Assembly (NCBI RefSeq): GCF_001293685.1
Contig: NZ_BCAG01000003.1
Location: 1,860,001-1,924,000 of the forward strand
DNA length: 64,000 bases
Source of the DNA: Desulfatitalea tepidiphila
Lineage (GTDB): Bacteria; Desulfobacterota; Desulfobacteria; Desulfobacterales; Desulfosarcinaceae
Reading direction: 5' to 3'
Positions within the stretch are counted from its first letter, which is position 1. Every line of letters starts with the position of its first letter. Position numbers and translations under genes: made by a program. The notes under the pieces were generated by a model. The model had not been told where the DNA came from. It made no database searches and saw only the letters and a program-made list of their open reading frames with translations. Shown one piece after another: positions 9,438 to 19,465 of the stretch.

Positions 9438-11214
9438 CCTGAATTTTGCACCTGAATAGCGAGAAAGGGTAGAAACCATCTGGGAACCCTTGCTACAATG
9501 GGGGTTACGAAGCCAACCCATAAAAGCAGGGAGGTACCCAGATGGTAAAATCCAAGAAATCAGATTTCAGCAAAAACCGCAACCCTAAAGGATTTAGCCC
9601 AAATGGCGCGAAGGCCAAGAAAATCAATGCGTCAACCGCTTATGATACGTGCAGCGAGCAGCTGAGCGCATTTGGCGGTGTTTTGCCGCTGATCAAATTT
9701 TTTGATCTGGTTGGTTTTCGAGAAATTTTTGACTTCGCCTATAAAGCGCCGGCCCGTGAACCCAAACTGGGCCATTATTCGATGATGACAGGCTTGCTGA
9801 TGCTACTGTTTATAGGGTTCAACCGAATTTGGCATTTTTCCTACCTGCGGCTGGATGCGATGCTGTGCGGATTTTTCAACCTGACGCGGCTTCCGGTGGC
9901 CAGCACATTTTGGCGCTATGTCAACAGCCTGGGTATCAACCAAGCCAATTCACTGCTGGCTGTGATGGCCCATTTACGTGAGCGGGTCTGGCGGCTTTGC
10001 GATCTATCGTACTACCGCATCTGCCTGGATATCGATACGACCGTGGAAACGGTTTTCGGCAACCAGCAGGGGGCGAAAAAAGGCCACAATCCAAGAAATC
10101 GGGGCAAAAAGGGATACCGCCCGGTGTTATGCTTCATCGAACAAAGCCGTGAGTACCTGCTGGGCAAACTTCGCAAGGGCGAAACCATCAGCGGCGAGCA
10201 AACCGCCTCGTTTATCGCCAAAATCAAACAATACCTTCCCGGCTGTGTGAGGCAGGTGTTGATCCGCGCGGATGCCGAGTTTCAAAGCTGGGAAAGCATC
10301 CATGAATGCATCAAGGCCGGTTACAATTTCATCATCGCCAACAAAGGGTGCGAACCGCCATTTGATCCACGGCGCTGGTACCGCCCGCACAAGCGCAACG
10401 CCTATGAGTTCAACAGCTGTGTTTACCAGCCAATGGGATGGCAGATGCCGGTTCGATTCGTGGCCATGCGAATCCCCAAAGATAAAAATGTTGCCAAAGA
10501 TCGATGCGTGCAATACGAACTGTTTGAGGCTGATCGTTATGAGTACCGCATCTTTTGCACGGATTTACGCCGTGCGGCTCACAAGGTCATCGCCGAGTAT
10601 GACAAGCGGGCCGACGTCGAAAATCTTGTGGGAGAAGCCAAGCGCGAAGGTCTGGATGCCATCCCCTCGTCTCGCTTTAAAAACAACTATGCCTATTTCC
10701 AAATCGTCATGCTGGCCTACAATATCTGGCGCTATTTGAAGATATTGGCCGAGCAGAGCGCATACCCCAGACAAGCGGCCGGAGGCCATGGATTTGAAGG
10801 CATCCAAACCAACACGGTGCGCATTGCGCGGTTGCGCCTGTTAATGATCGCGGCCAAGGTGGTTACGGCTTCAAATAGAGATAAGGTTCGTTATTCTATC
10901 CATGACAGCCGAACGCCGGCATTGATGTCTTTCCTGAAATACATTGACGAAAAAAGGTTCAAGCCCAGGCCATGGGCTGGCGGTATACTCCAGGCACCTG
11001 GCGGGTAGATCTGTTGTTAATGCACAAAATTTCTTGCATGGAAATATGATGATTCATTATAAATACATACGACGCATTCTGTCGGGCAGTTCTACTTCAG
11101 GTCGCTCTCTTTATTGGTACTGACGGCGGCCTGAGGACGAGCGCGGTAGATTTGATCCATCTCGAGAATTTAGCGGGCATGAGCCGTTACGGCCGTATGC
11201 GTGCAAAATTCAGG
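9438..11214 (+). mobile_element. IS1380-family insertion sequence with target duplication
   Basis: The 1777-base element has terminal inverted repeats CCTGAATTTTGCAC and GTGCAAAATTCAGG. It is flanked by the direct repeat TGATA (9433-9437 and 11215-11219), the expected short duplication. It splits an IS1182 transposase gene after codon 24. Confidence 0.92.
9542..11008 (+). CDS. IS1380-family transposase
   Basis: The 488-residue product is full length. It shows the DDE blocks of IS1380: LDIDTTVETVFG, LIRADAEFQSWE and RADVENLVGEAKREG, followed by the conserved YFQIVMLAYNIWRYLK helix. A GGGAGG ribosome site precedes the ATG. Intact terminal repeats and target duplication surround it, so this element may be active. 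It is one of two transposases in the window (with the IS4 enzyme) that lack any defect. Confidence 0.92.
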   Translation: MVKSKKSDFSKNRNPKGFSPNGAKAKKINASTAYDTCSEQLSAFGGVLPLIKFFDLVGFREIFDFAYKAPAREPKLGHYSMMTGLLMLLFIGFNRIWHFSYLRLDAMLCGFFNLTRLPVASTFWRYVNSLGINQANSLLAVMAHLRERVWRLCDLSYYRICLDIDTTVETVFGNQQGAKKGHNPRNRGKKGYRPVLCFIEQSREYLLGKLRKGETISGEQTASFIAKIKQYLPGCVRQVLIRADAEFQSWESIHECIKAGYNFIIANKGCEPPFDPRRWYRPHKRNAYEFNSCVYQPMGWQMPVRFVAMRIPKDKNVAKDRCVQYELFEADRYEYRIFCTDLRRAAHKVIAEYDKRADVENLVGEAKREGLDAIPSSRFKNNYAYFQIVMLAYNIWRYLKILAEQSAYPRQAAGGHGFEGIQTNTVRIARLRLLMIAAKVVTASNRDKVRYSIHDSRTPALMSFLKYIDEKRFKPRPWAGGILQAPGG

Positions 11215-12695
11215 TGATACCAGGCACGCTTGAATATGCGATCCACTATATCGTTGAAGAGCGCCTCGACGTGCGCATTTTCGATGCCCGCTACAACAAT
11301 GATGATACGGGTCGCAAGGCGATCAATCCCAAACTGCTGATCAAGATCATTCTGTTCGGGTACTCGATGGGCATGATATCCTCACGCAGCTTGGAAAAGG
11401 CCTGTCAGAAGCACACCACTTTTATGGCCCTGGCCTGCGGCAGAACACCGGATCACAGCACAATTGCGGCGTTTGTATCATCCATCGATCTGGAAATAGA
11501 GGAGCTTTTTACAAAAATATTGTTGATTTGCCAGGAAGAGGGACTGCTTAGCGGCACCCACTTCAGCATTGATGGGTGCAAGCTTTCCTCAAACGCCAGC
11601 AAAGAGTGGAGTGGGACCTTCGCCGATTTAAAGAAAAAGCAGGAAGCTTTGCAGCGCAAGGTCAAGGAGGCAATTCAGGAACATAGAAAAACCGACAAAA
11701 AAGAAAAAGCATCCGTAACCGATAATGAGCGATTGGCCAAACGCATCAAGCACCTTAAGCAAAAGGCGGATCGAATCGAAAAATTTCTCAGCGAAAACAA
11801 ACCCCGGATCGGATCTACCGGCAAAGAGATCCAAAGCAACGCTACTGACAACGAATCCGCTAAACAAGCTACATCCCATGGCGTGGTGCAAGGCTACAAC
11901 GCCAATGCCATGGTCGATGCCAAACGCCAGGTCGTTACCCATGCTCAGGTATTTGGCAGCGGATCGGACACCAGCAACATGCAACCCATGCTGGAAGGGG
12001 CAAAGCAGCGGCTGGAAAAGATCGGAAACAAAAATCCCCTCAAAGGAAAGCAAATTAGTGCAGATACAGGCTACTACAGTGTCGAAAACCTAAAGGCCTG
12101 CGAGCCCATGAAAGTCGATGCATACGTGCCCGATCCGCAATTTCGAAAAAGAGACATACGGTTTATTGATGCCGAAAGACACCGCCGGTCCGTGGACAAG
12201 CGCAAAGAAAAATATAAATCTAAAAAGCGTTTCTTCAGTGTTGAAGACTTCAGATACGATGACCGCACGGGAAGGCTGATCTGTCCTGCTGGGAACGCTC
12301 TTTATGTAAGAAACAGAAATTTCAAAACCACGGATGGGTATAAGGCCATTGCCTATCAGGCACCAAAGACGGCCTGCCGTGCATGCCACCTTCGATCCAA
12401 ATGTCTGCGCAATCAGATTACGGAGTCAAGACAGGTACATATCTTTTCGGATCATCGCCCTGGCAGTTTAACCGATGCGATGAGAAAGAAGATAGACACG
12501 CCTGAAGGGCGCCACCAATACAGTAAACGGATAGCCATAGTGGAGCCGGTATTTGGAAACATCAGATCATGCAAGAAAATGGATCGGTTCACTTTAAGAG
12601 GTAAGGTCAAGGTAAACATCCAATGGCTGCTATATTGCATGGTGCACAATATAGAAAAGATAATGAACTATGGTAGAAGTTTCGCAGTGACATAA

Positions 12696-12972
12696 AGGGA
12701 TGGGAAAGGGTGTAGAAAAGTTCATACGCATGAGAAAAGATTTCAAAATGGGGCTGCATATGGAACTTGATCTACATGTTTATTCGCAAACAAAAATGGT
12801 CGACTGAAGTATAAATGATTTATCACTAAAAGAATGAAAGAAGATGAGGGCCCGAAAAGGCGTTTTTAGACAGGCTCGTTAGTTGTCAGTGCCTAAAAAT
12901 CCAGATCTATGGATGGGTACTAATTATTGGGATCCGCCAGTACAATAAGGAATTTCATCGCCATTCGACGAC
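12696..12972. other. Junction between IS1182 and the EPS locus
   Basis: This 277-base stretch should contain the right end of IS1182, but I could not match terminal repeats. No gene is supported. Confidence 0.4.
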
Positions 12973-13527
12973 CTATACAATAAAGCCAATGCCGTCATTA
13001 ACGGAATTTATTATTCTTTCTCGTTTGATATCGTTTAATCGTTCTATATAGTAATCTTGCCCGAATACGAGCTTCAAAGAAGATGCTTGTTTTAACCTGA
13101 TAAGATAATCTTCTGTAGAACAAATGATTTTTGCCGGGCTACCGGCAACGACACTTTTTTCTGGCACGTCTTTAGTTACAACTGATCCTGCACCAATAAT
13201 GCATTCCGCTCCTATGATCGTATTAGGCAATACAATTACTGAATCACCTAAGAAACATCGCGGGCCGATATGGATCCTTCCGATTTTGGTAAAGCCTAAA
13301 TGCTTTTTTGTACTTGCATCATGCGCAATCAATCTAACGTTCGGGCAAATAGTGCAATCATCACCAATGGTAATTAAAAAACAGTGTGATGGATCAAAAA
13401 AGAAATCTGCAATTATTTCTACATTTTTACCGAGATTTAAGCCGCGGTGTACTAGCGAAAGCAGGTATCTTTCACGCTTTTTTCTTAGAATTGCTTCGTA
13501 TATGGATTTAATTGAATTGACAATCAT
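12973..13527 (-). CDS. Left-handed beta-helix O-acetyltransferase (serine acetyltransferase/WbbJ-like)
   Basis: The 184-residue product contains hexapeptide repeats (IGDDCTICPNVRLIAHD, IGPRCFLGDSVIVLPNTIIGAECIIGAGSVV). They end with the block TKDVPEKSVVAGSPAKII typical of sugar acetyltransferases of the maltose/galactoside/NodL and WbbJ type. It probably acetylates a sugar of the EPS repeat from acetyl-CoA. It is the last gene of the minus-strand EPS region, 146 bases after epsI. Base composition is AT-rich, like the neighbouring variable genes and unlike the GC-rich core. Confidence 0.82.
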   Translation of the reverse strand: MIVNSIKSIYEAILRKKRERYLLSLVHRGLNLGKNVEIIADFFFDPSHCFLITIGDDCTICPNVRLIAHDASTKKHLGFTKIGRIHIGPRCFLGDSVIVLPNTIIGAECIIGAGSVVTKDVPEKSVVAGSPAKIICSTEDYLIRLKQASSLKLVFGQDYYIERLNDIKRERIINSVNDGIGFIV

Positions 13528-13673
13528 CAGAGAAACCCCGTTATCAAGATTTTAAGGGCATAACTTCTTCATATGACTTCATAATAAATGATACGAAATG
13601 AGATAGCACACCCATGTTCACAGTTCTATGAAGCGACTCCGACTTTATAATCTATACTATTCGTCAAGGGCGA

Positions 13674-14327
13674 TTAAAGAAACTCAACCAGAAAGGGTAC
13701 GAGGGCACCAAGAAATCTGGTTAGCCGCTCACTACCTAAATCTACATTTTCCTGTTGTATTCTTGTTGAAACTCTAATCAATGCACCGCTCTTATTGGAG
13801 CTGACAAGCTTATTCTTTGCAATATTAAGCCTCAATTTGAAGTAGCTTCTTCCCATATATGATCCGGATTTGTAAAAATAAAATACCAAATCACTGAAAT
13901 TCCCATTATTGGTTACAAGCTGATTAACCTCAAGCTTTAGTGTTTTTCTATTGCTATTAATTTCCAATGTTTGAGGAGATTTTAATAATCTTTCTCCCGC
14001 GCCTCCCAGACATGCTTCTGGAGCGTGGAGATCAACTTTAGTATCCGGATAGTAAACAAGCGATAAAAACACCTCACCTTGATTTGATTTATAATTTCGA
14101 TGGATAATAGATTTTGTCTCTAGGATTTCATATATTGAGGGCTCCAAATAGCTGTCAGTTCCCAGCCATCCATCAATTACCTTGGGGATATTATTAATTG
14201 CTGCTACCCCTTCATCAGCTTTTGAAAACACATCGTAATCAAAACAATTAATGGTGACAGCCATCAACGCAAGGGCACCAATAATTATCAAATAGCGGTT
14301 TCTTATTTTTTCCATTTGAGCATCCAA
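13674..14327 (-). CDS. epsI: EpsI, exosortase-associated protein
   Basis: The 217-residue product has one N-terminal membrane helix (about 12-28) and a periplasmic domain. The signature HAPEACLGGAG (residues 101-111) is the mark of the EpsI/TIGR02914 family. EpsI accompanies or is fused to exosortases and is thought to help EPS assembly or sorting, though its mechanism is unsettled. Its start overlaps the end of the exosortase gene by 25 bases, so translation is probably coupled. No defect is visible. Confidence 0.9.
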   Translation of the reverse strand: MDAQMEKIRNRYLIIIGALALMAVTINCFDYDVFSKADEGVAAINNIPKVIDGWLGTDSYLEPSIYEILETKSIIHRNYKSNQGEVFLSLVYYPDTKVDLHAPEACLGGAGERLLKSPQTLEINSNRKTLKLEVNQLVTNNGNFSDLVFYFYKSGSYMGRSYFKLRLNIAKNKLVSSNKSGALIRVSTRIQQENVDLGSERLTRFLGALVPFLVEFL

Positions 14328-15154
14328 TTTAGAGAAATCATCAAAATTAACCCTAAGGCGAATACAAATATTCCTGTTGCGCTATGCCAAACCGTGTCAG
14401 GTGCGGCCGCATCCAGGCCCCAAAAATCCGATATCAGGATCAACATTGGGACCCTAACAATATTTGAAAAAATAGCGATAGGTATGGATAGAACGAATAG
14501 TATCAGTTTCCTTAAATTTGAAACCTCGCTAATATAAGCCATCACCGCACCCAATGCTAAAAAAGCAATAAGTGATCGTAATCCGCTACAAGGGTTATCC
14601 ACCAATAACTGCCCTGCGGGTATGAATATTTGGAACCCTTCACGATAAATAGGGATGCCAAACATACTTACGATCATTACACCTGTCTGTGCCACAAGCA
14701 TTTTCATTGGGAAAGAGATAGCGAGGATAAGCGCTAAGGGAACCGGGAACATAAAAAGTAAGAACAACAAAGGGAACGCGACAATTCGTGTTATTTTTTT
14801 GCCGAAAATGAACAAAACGCATCCAAAAACTAAAAAGAAAATGGAGAAACCTGATATTGAGAAAATATAAAAAACCGTTCCCATAAGATGCAGAAACATT
14901 GCAAATGCGATTAAAATAAGTCCCCACATGGAGGGACTTTGTTTGGCCGATTTCAAACAACCGAGCTTGTTCCAAATCAGATATCCTGTAACAAAGGGGA
15001 TAATAAATCCATGTGAATAATATGAATCTGGGCTCACATAACGAGCATACATCCATTGAAGAGTCGAATGATAGGTTGTAAAAAACAGCAGTAGTAGGAC
15101 AGGGAAAAAGATCAAATGAGATTTTCGCTTATTGAAAGATTTAAAATTATACAT
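14303..15154 (-). CDS. Exosortase (intact copy)
   Basis: The 283-residue product is a polytopic membrane protein with the exosortase catalytic set. Cys189 lies in VDNPCSGLRSLIAFLALG, Arg234 in FSNIVRVP and His257 in DTVWHSATG. Exosortases are cysteine transpeptidase-like enzymes that recognise PEP-CTERM signals at the inner membrane. The motif around the cysteine reads NPCSGLRSL, not the EACSGLRYL I associate with exosortase A, so I do not assign a subtype. Its ATG is about 100 bases from a truncated IS481 fragment, so its original promoter may be lost. It may be transcribed from across the IS cluster or from an IS-borne promoter. Confidence 0.92.
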   Translation of the reverse strand: MYNFKSFNKRKSHLIFFPVLLLLFFTTYHSTLQWMYARYVSPDSYYSHGFIIPFVTGYLIWNKLGCLKSAKQSPSMWGLILIAFAMFLHLMGTVFYIFSISGFSIFFLVFGCVLFIFGKKITRIVAFPLLFLLFMFPVPLALILAISFPMKMLVAQTGVMIVSMFGIPIYREGFQIFIPAGQLLVDNPCSGLRSLIAFLALGAVMAYISEVSNLRKLILFVLSIPIAIFSNIVRVPMLILISDFWGLDAAAPDTVWHSATGIFVFALGLILMISLNWMLKWKK

Positions 15155-15248
15155 TATGAGTGGCCGTATTTAAAAGTCAAAGTCTTCCCGAACAGTTCAC
15201 TCTCTCGGGAGGAGAATTTTAAGCGGATTTCTCCATCAATTCTTCTCG

Positions 15249-15553
15249 CTATTTTTCTGCGTTTTCAACGGTTTCAAATGGTCTGCGCCCCAGGTTACAA
15301 TAGCCGCGGTGGGCCGCTCATAGTTGCAGTGGTGCAGCCAAGCATCCAGGACTGTTTGAAGGGCCTGCGCCGACTCATAGAGCTTTTTACGAAAGCAGAA
15401 TCTAAAAAACTCATCGAGCAAGGTGCGGTTAAACCGTTCGACAAAGCCATTGGTCCTGGGGGTTGCCACTTTGGTGGTGCGGTGTTCGATGTCGTTGAAC
15501 TCAAGAATGATTTCATACATGTGGATCATCGCGCGACCCTTGGAGCGGTGATG
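15249..15553 (-). pseudogene. IS481-type transposase, C-terminal fragment
   Basis: The fragment encodes the integrase-fold C-terminal part, IEHRTTKVATPRTNGFVERFNRTLLDEFF, with the catalytic glutamate in VERF. Near its end one frameshift splits NYERP from HRGYCNLGRRPFETVENAEK. The N-terminal half is missing because an IS3 end abuts at 15554. It lies between the intact exosortase and the IS3/IS66 nest. Confidence 0.75.
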
Positions 15554-16087
15554 TGGTCAAACAAAAAAGTACACTCCGTTAAGCCGCTTTTGAAATAGTG
15601 ATTTGCATTTCATACTCGTTTGGATTCTTGTGATCGATAGACGAGTGAAGCCGATGATTGTTGTAAAACATTTCGATGTAATCCATGACATCGGCCCTGG
15701 CTTTGTCTCTTGTATGGTAGAGTGTATCTTTTATCCATTCTGTTTTCAGCGAGTGAAAGAAGCTACCGGCAACAGCATTATCCCAACAGTCCGCCTTACG
15801 GCTCATGCTGCATATCATGCCGTATGATTCAAGCATCTGTTGATATTCCCGTGAAGCGTACTGGCTGCCGCGACCCGAGTGGTGGAGCAACCCCTTTGGC
15901 GGCTTGCGCCGAAAGTAGGCCATCGATAGGGCCTCTATTACCAGAGCCGTTTTCATGCGTTCACTCATTGCCCAACCCACAACCTTACGCGAGTATAAAA
16001 CGATGATCACGGCCAAATGCAACCACCATTGAACGGTCCACAGATCAGGTTGAGTAGACCAAGGGAGTTTCACCCCCAGCCCCTCCG

Positions 16088-16121
16088 AGAACCGGACGTG
16101 AACCTCTCAGCTCATCCGGCT
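16088..16121 (-). ncRNA. Group II intron domain V
   Basis: The 34-base sequence starts AGCCGGATGAGCTGAGAGG and ends CACGTCCGGTTCT on the minus strand. It folds into the catalytic hairpin with the AGC triad at its base. It lies 37 bases from the intron 3' end, as expected. Confidence 0.92.
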
Positions 16122-16136
16122 CCTATCACTCAGCCT

Positions 16137-17375
16137 TTACGGCAAGCACCCAAGCTTCCAATGTATGAAAAGCCTCTGATTCTGTTTTGCCAGCTTCCGC
16201 AAGTACTGCCATGCCCGCGTTCTATGCGAGGCCAGGCGTTTATATCTGCGCCGCAACCAGCGAACCAGATACTCATTGATGTTGCGCCAAATTCGGTACA
16301 TCGCCGATGAATAGAATCGTCCATAGTACGCATACCAGCCCTGCAGCTTCGGGTTAAACATCTTCGATAGATCTTTTAGAGACTTGTCGTTCTTCAACTG
16401 CATATGCCAGCTACGGACTTCCCGATTAACTGATTTCATGGATTGGCGGCTGATTGCAGGCAGAAAATTCGGATGAATGCCATGCACTTTTGATACGCAT
16501 CGCCGCGGGCGGAACGTAAAACCCAGAAAGTCGAAACTGATGATTTCATGGGCTTCTGAGCGTTTGGCATCCTTGCAATATATAATCCGAGATTTCTCTG
16601 GATGCATTTCAAGTCCACAATCCTTGAAACGCCGGTCAATCACTGCCATCACATATTGCGCCTGCCGTCTGCTTTTACAATGTAGCAGGCCATCATCAGC
16701 ATACCTGCAAAACGGAACAGTTGGTAAAGTTCGTCGAACCCATGCGTCAAAAGCATAATGCAAGAACAGATTGGCCAAAAGGGGACTGACTACCCCGCCT
16801 TGCGGGGTGCCAACAGTTCGTGCAGTGATCTCACCGTTGCCATTCTGCAGCGGTGCCTTTAACCAGCGCTCAACATAAAGCAAAACCCAGCGAATCTTAC
16901 AGTGATAGCGCAGGGCCTTCATCAAAAGCGCATGGTCAATATTGTCAAACAGGCCTTTGATGTCGAACTCTACCACCCAATCGTACCGCCAGCAGCGCTG
17001 CCGCGTGACATCGACAGCATCGTGCGCCGACTTTCCGGGACGGTATCCGAAGGAGTTTTCGTCGAAAATGGGATCCAGAATCGGCTCAATAACCCCCTTT
17101 ACCACCGCTTGGGCAATACGATCGCCAACCGTTGGCACCCCGAGAACGCGAGTGCCTCCTGATTTCTTCGGGATCGGCACAGCTTTTACCGGTGGTGGAA
17201 AGTAACTCCCCGATGACATTCGGTTCCACAGGCGATACAAGTTGTCCTTCAGATTGGCCTCGAACATTTCTATGGATTCATCATCTACACCGGCAGCACC
17301 TCCATTGGCTTTCACATCCTGAAAGGCTTCCCATAAAAGAATTTTAGGTATGTCGAATGGCTTTACAGGCTTCAC
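16137..17375 (-). CDS. ltrA: Group II intron reverse transcriptase/maturase
   Basis: The 412-residue protein starts with GTG after a strong AGGAGGA site. RT blocks are in order: VPIPKKSGGTRVLGVPTVGDR, ENSFGYRPGKSAHDAV, FDIKGLFDNIDH, GTPQGGVVSPLLANLFLHYAFD and the active site CRYADDGLLHC. The maturase (X) domain follows (LQGWYAYYGRF). The protein ends soon after, so the DNA-binding/HNH endonuclease module is absent. Such endonuclease-minus introns usually insert at replication forks or special sites. No frameshift is visible, so the maturase should be functional. Confidence 0.95.
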   Translation of the reverse strand: MKPVKPFDIPKILLWEAFQDVKANGGAAGVDDESIEMFEANLKDNLYRLWNRMSSGSYFPPPVKAVPIPKKSGGTRVLGVPTVGDRIAQAVVKGVIEPILDPIFDENSFGYRPGKSAHDAVDVTRQRCWRYDWVVEFDIKGLFDNIDHALLMKALRYHCKIRWVLLYVERWLKAPLQNGNGEITARTVGTPQGGVVSPLLANLFLHYAFDAWVRRTLPTVPFCRYADDGLLHCKSRRQAQYVMAVIDRRFKDCGLEMHPEKSRIIYCKDAKRSEAHEIISFDFLGFTFRPRRCVSKVHGIHPNFLPAISRQSMKSVNREVRSWHMQLKNDKSLKDLSKMFNPKLQGWYAYYGRFYSSAMYRIWRNINEYLVRWLRRRYKRLASHRTRAWQYLRKLAKQNQRLFIHWKLGCLP

Positions 17376-18286
17376 TGGCTCCTCCTGATATTCAGTTGGC
17401 CCATGAAACCTTGCTGAGTGACCAAGTCCCTTCGCTCCACCCCCATTACAGGGGCTTCATTGCTACTACGAACTTGTCCGTCCCTGTGCCGCGCATCGAT
17501 ACTGTCAGCCTCGCGGGTTCTCCGCTTGTGCCTTTCTCTTGAACATCGCGGCGACAGGTTCCCGCAGTTCAGCGTAAAAGCCCGGACCAAGCTCACGCCA
17601 CCTCTATGCCGGGCGCCACCTGGACAGTCAGCAGGCATCTTCCAGGCTCATCCCGGGGCAACATCAACTCCCCGGTTTTGACACCATCTGTGCTCTTTCG
17701 ACACTTGTGCGGTGGTTCACTTGTGTTCGTCTTCTTGATCCACACCTGATGCATTGATTGCACCTTTTCCGTGACGCTCACGACGACCGGCTCTTTACCA
17801 GCGCCGCTTACGGTGGTTTACAGCCTGCTCCTGCAAGCCGACTGTGAGGGGCCTACCCTCATCTCTTACGCCGCTTGCTGCGGCACACTGACGTCTGAAC
17901 ACCAAGCGGTATTGGGACGATCAATCGAAAAATCCGATCCAACAGACTGGGAGCAACAGGCAGCTTATGATTGCTATCGGTCGTTTTCCTGAACCTTTTT
18001 CGATACTTTACTGCAACGCCAGCCTTTTTCATCAGACTGCGTGCGCGGTACCGACCTACATCCTGGCCATCCTCCCGCAGCTGCTTGGACATCCGACGAG
18101 AACCATAACTTCCACGTGTGCTCGAATGGATCTGTCGGACCCTGGAAATCAAAAGGAAATCAGTATCAATGATGACCCCACGCCCATATCTCATATACTG
18201 GTAAAACCCGCTCCGGCTTACCCTCATCACCTTGCACAAAACGGTGACAGGGAAGGCCCTCTTTTGCTGCTGGATAAAGTCGAATC

Positions 18287-18583
18287 TCACTTCGACAGGT
18301 TGGCAAAGAAGGCCGTGGCCTTTTTTAATATGTCGCGCTCCATCTCGAGCCGTTTGACCTCTTTGCGAAGCCGGTGCAGCTCCTCTTTTTCCGGCGTCAT
18401 GCACCCCTTGCCGGGAAAAGCCTGCATGCCTTCCTTTTCGATCTGTCCCTTCCAGCGCCTTAAAACGCTGGAATCAATCCCAAGGTTGCGAGCGGCCCCT
18501 GAGAGCCTTTACCCTTGCTCGGTGACCAGTTTGACAGCGTCAACTTTGAATTCCTTTGTGAATCCTCTACGGTTTTGACCCAT
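18287..18583 (-). pseudogene. IS3-family orfA with an internal stop
   Basis: The frame begins MGQNRRGFTKEFKVDAVKLV and reads TEQG. It then meets TAA where the family has a tyrosine codon (TAC), and continues RLSGAARNLGIDSSVLRRWKGQ to the leucine-zipper-like ELHRLRKEVKRLEMERDILKKA. One nonsense change therefore inactivates the helix-turn-helix protein. It lies upstream of orfB in the usual overlapping -1 arrangement. Confidence 0.85.
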
Positions 18584-18721
18584 TTTTCATCTCCAAAAAG
18601 ATGATTGTTTATACCTCATGCTTTTCGGAGTGTCCATTTTGTAACCGTCAATTTAACCCCATCTTCACGCGCGGTCTAAAGCATGTCATAGTGCGCCCAA
18701 CTTACCAAAGGAGGTGAACTG

Positions 18722-19057
18722 ATGACAGATGGCAATACCTTGAAGCAGGATCGGGCGGCGCGGCGCCAATTTTGGCAACGACATATTCGCGCCTGGCGGG
18801 ATAGTGGCCTGAGCCAGGCAGCCTATTGCCGCGAGTATGGGCTCAAGCACTACCAATTATGCTACTGGAAAACCCGTCTATCCGAAGATCAAGCCGGCGT
18901 CTCTTTCGTGCCGCTGCAACTTTCATCCAATTTGCCCGTGCCGGTCAACCATGCAGCGTTGCGACTACATACCCCCAATGGGTTCAGAATCGATGTGGCC
19001 GGCAGCTTCGATCCAAACGTTTTAAAACAACTTATTTTCACGGTGCAGCAGATATGA
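18722..19057 (+). CDS. tnpA: IS66 accessory protein TnpA
   Basis: The 111-residue product has an N-terminal helix-turn-helix-like part (RAARRQFWQRHIRAWRDSGLSQAAYCREYGL) typical of IS66 TnpA. It is required with TnpB for transposition of full IS66 elements. An AGGAGG site precedes the ATG. Its stop overlaps the tnpB start in ATGA, so the two are coupled. The same start is found truncated at 8970-9168. Confidence 0.9.
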   Translation: MTDGNTLKQDRAARRQFWQRHIRAWRDSGLSQAAYCREYGLKHYQLCYWKTRLSEDQAGVSFVPLQLSSNLPVPVNHAALRLHTPNGFRIDVAGSFDPNVLKQLIFTVQQI

Positions 19058-19401
19058 TGCTGCCGAAAAATCCCCAGCGCGTCTATCTGGCCGTGGGCCA
19101 CACGGATATGCGAAAGGCCATCAACGGTCTTTCGATCATGGTCGAGCAGGCCATGGCCCTAAACCCTTTTTCAGGGGATCTGTTTGTCTTTTGCAATCGG
19201 ACTCGGACCATTATCAAGATCCTTTACTGGGATCGAAATGGTTTTTGCCTGTGGCACAAGCGTCTTGAAAAGCACCGGTTCAAATGGCCCATGGTGCCCG
19301 ACGAGGTGGTAACCATCGGGGCAAGTCAGCTCAACTGGCTGCTTGCCGGCCTTGATTTTACCAGCGCTCACGAACAATTATACTATTCGGCGGTGGCATA
19401 A
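19054..19401 (+). CDS. tnpB: IS66 accessory protein TnpB
   Basis: The 115-residue product begins MMLPKNPQRVYLAVGHTDMRKAI and contains FCNRTRTIIKILYWDRNGFCLWHKRLEK, the standard IS66 TnpB (Orf2) core. The start is taken at the ATG overlapping the tnpA stop. No defect is visible. Its biochemical role in IS66 transposition is not established. Confidence 0.92.
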   Translation: MMLPKNPQRVYLAVGHTDMRKAINGLSIMVEQAMALNPFSGDLFVFCNRTRTIIKILYWDRNGFCLWHKRLEKHRFKWPMVPDEVVTIGASQLNWLLAGLDFTSAHEQLYYSAVA

Positions 19402-19465
19402 CTTTTTACTTCTTTTAGCATAAAAAATCTTTAAAAAGTCAGCCGGTTATGCTATACAGGCGGGC

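Larger units (their letters stand above)
9366..12695 (+). pseudogene. IS1182-family transposase interrupted by IS1380
   Basis: The first 24 codons (MASYKHYDYEQLIMAPISL...QLI, 9366-9437) and the remaining 491 codons (from 11220) join in frame once the IS1380 element and one TGATA duplicate are removed. This gives a 515-residue transposase. Catalytic blocks are present: SIDGCKLSSNAS, SADTGYYS and VEPVFGN. A zinc-binding-like CRACHLRSKC segment lies near residue 415. Nothing else in it looks damaged, so the insertion is probably fairly recent. The ends of the IS1182 element could not be fixed by eye. Confidence 0.85.
16049..17888 (-). mobile_element. Group II intron (1840 bases)
   Basis: On the minus strand the intron starts GTGTGCCGC, matching the GUGYG 5' end, and ends CTACTCAAC, matching the 3' AY rule. 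A classical 34-base domain V and a domain VI with a GGGGGTGAAACTCCC helix precede the 3' end. The intron-encoded reverse transcriptase is complete. Removing exactly this segment restores the conserved WCSDVTDLWT junction of an IS3 transposase. Position and direction relative to the IS3 gene allow splicing from its transcript. Confidence 0.92.
15579..18404 (-). pseudogene. IS3-family orfB transposase split by a group II intron
   Basis: The 5' exon (down to 17889) encodes RFDFIQQQKRAFPVTVLCKV, SRSGFYQYM and NHKLPVAPSLLDR. A missing base (CGGATT for CGGGATT) then moves the frame to DFSIDRPNTAWCSDV. The 3' exon (from 16048) continues TDLWTVQWWLHLAVII, then LHHSGRGSQY and DCWDNAVAGSFFHSLKTE, with the DDE residues present. 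Splicing the intron joins WCSDV and TDLWT, close to the IS3 consensus WCSDITYIWT. The gene is therefore dead by frameshift, but its intron site is exact. Confidence 0.85.
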
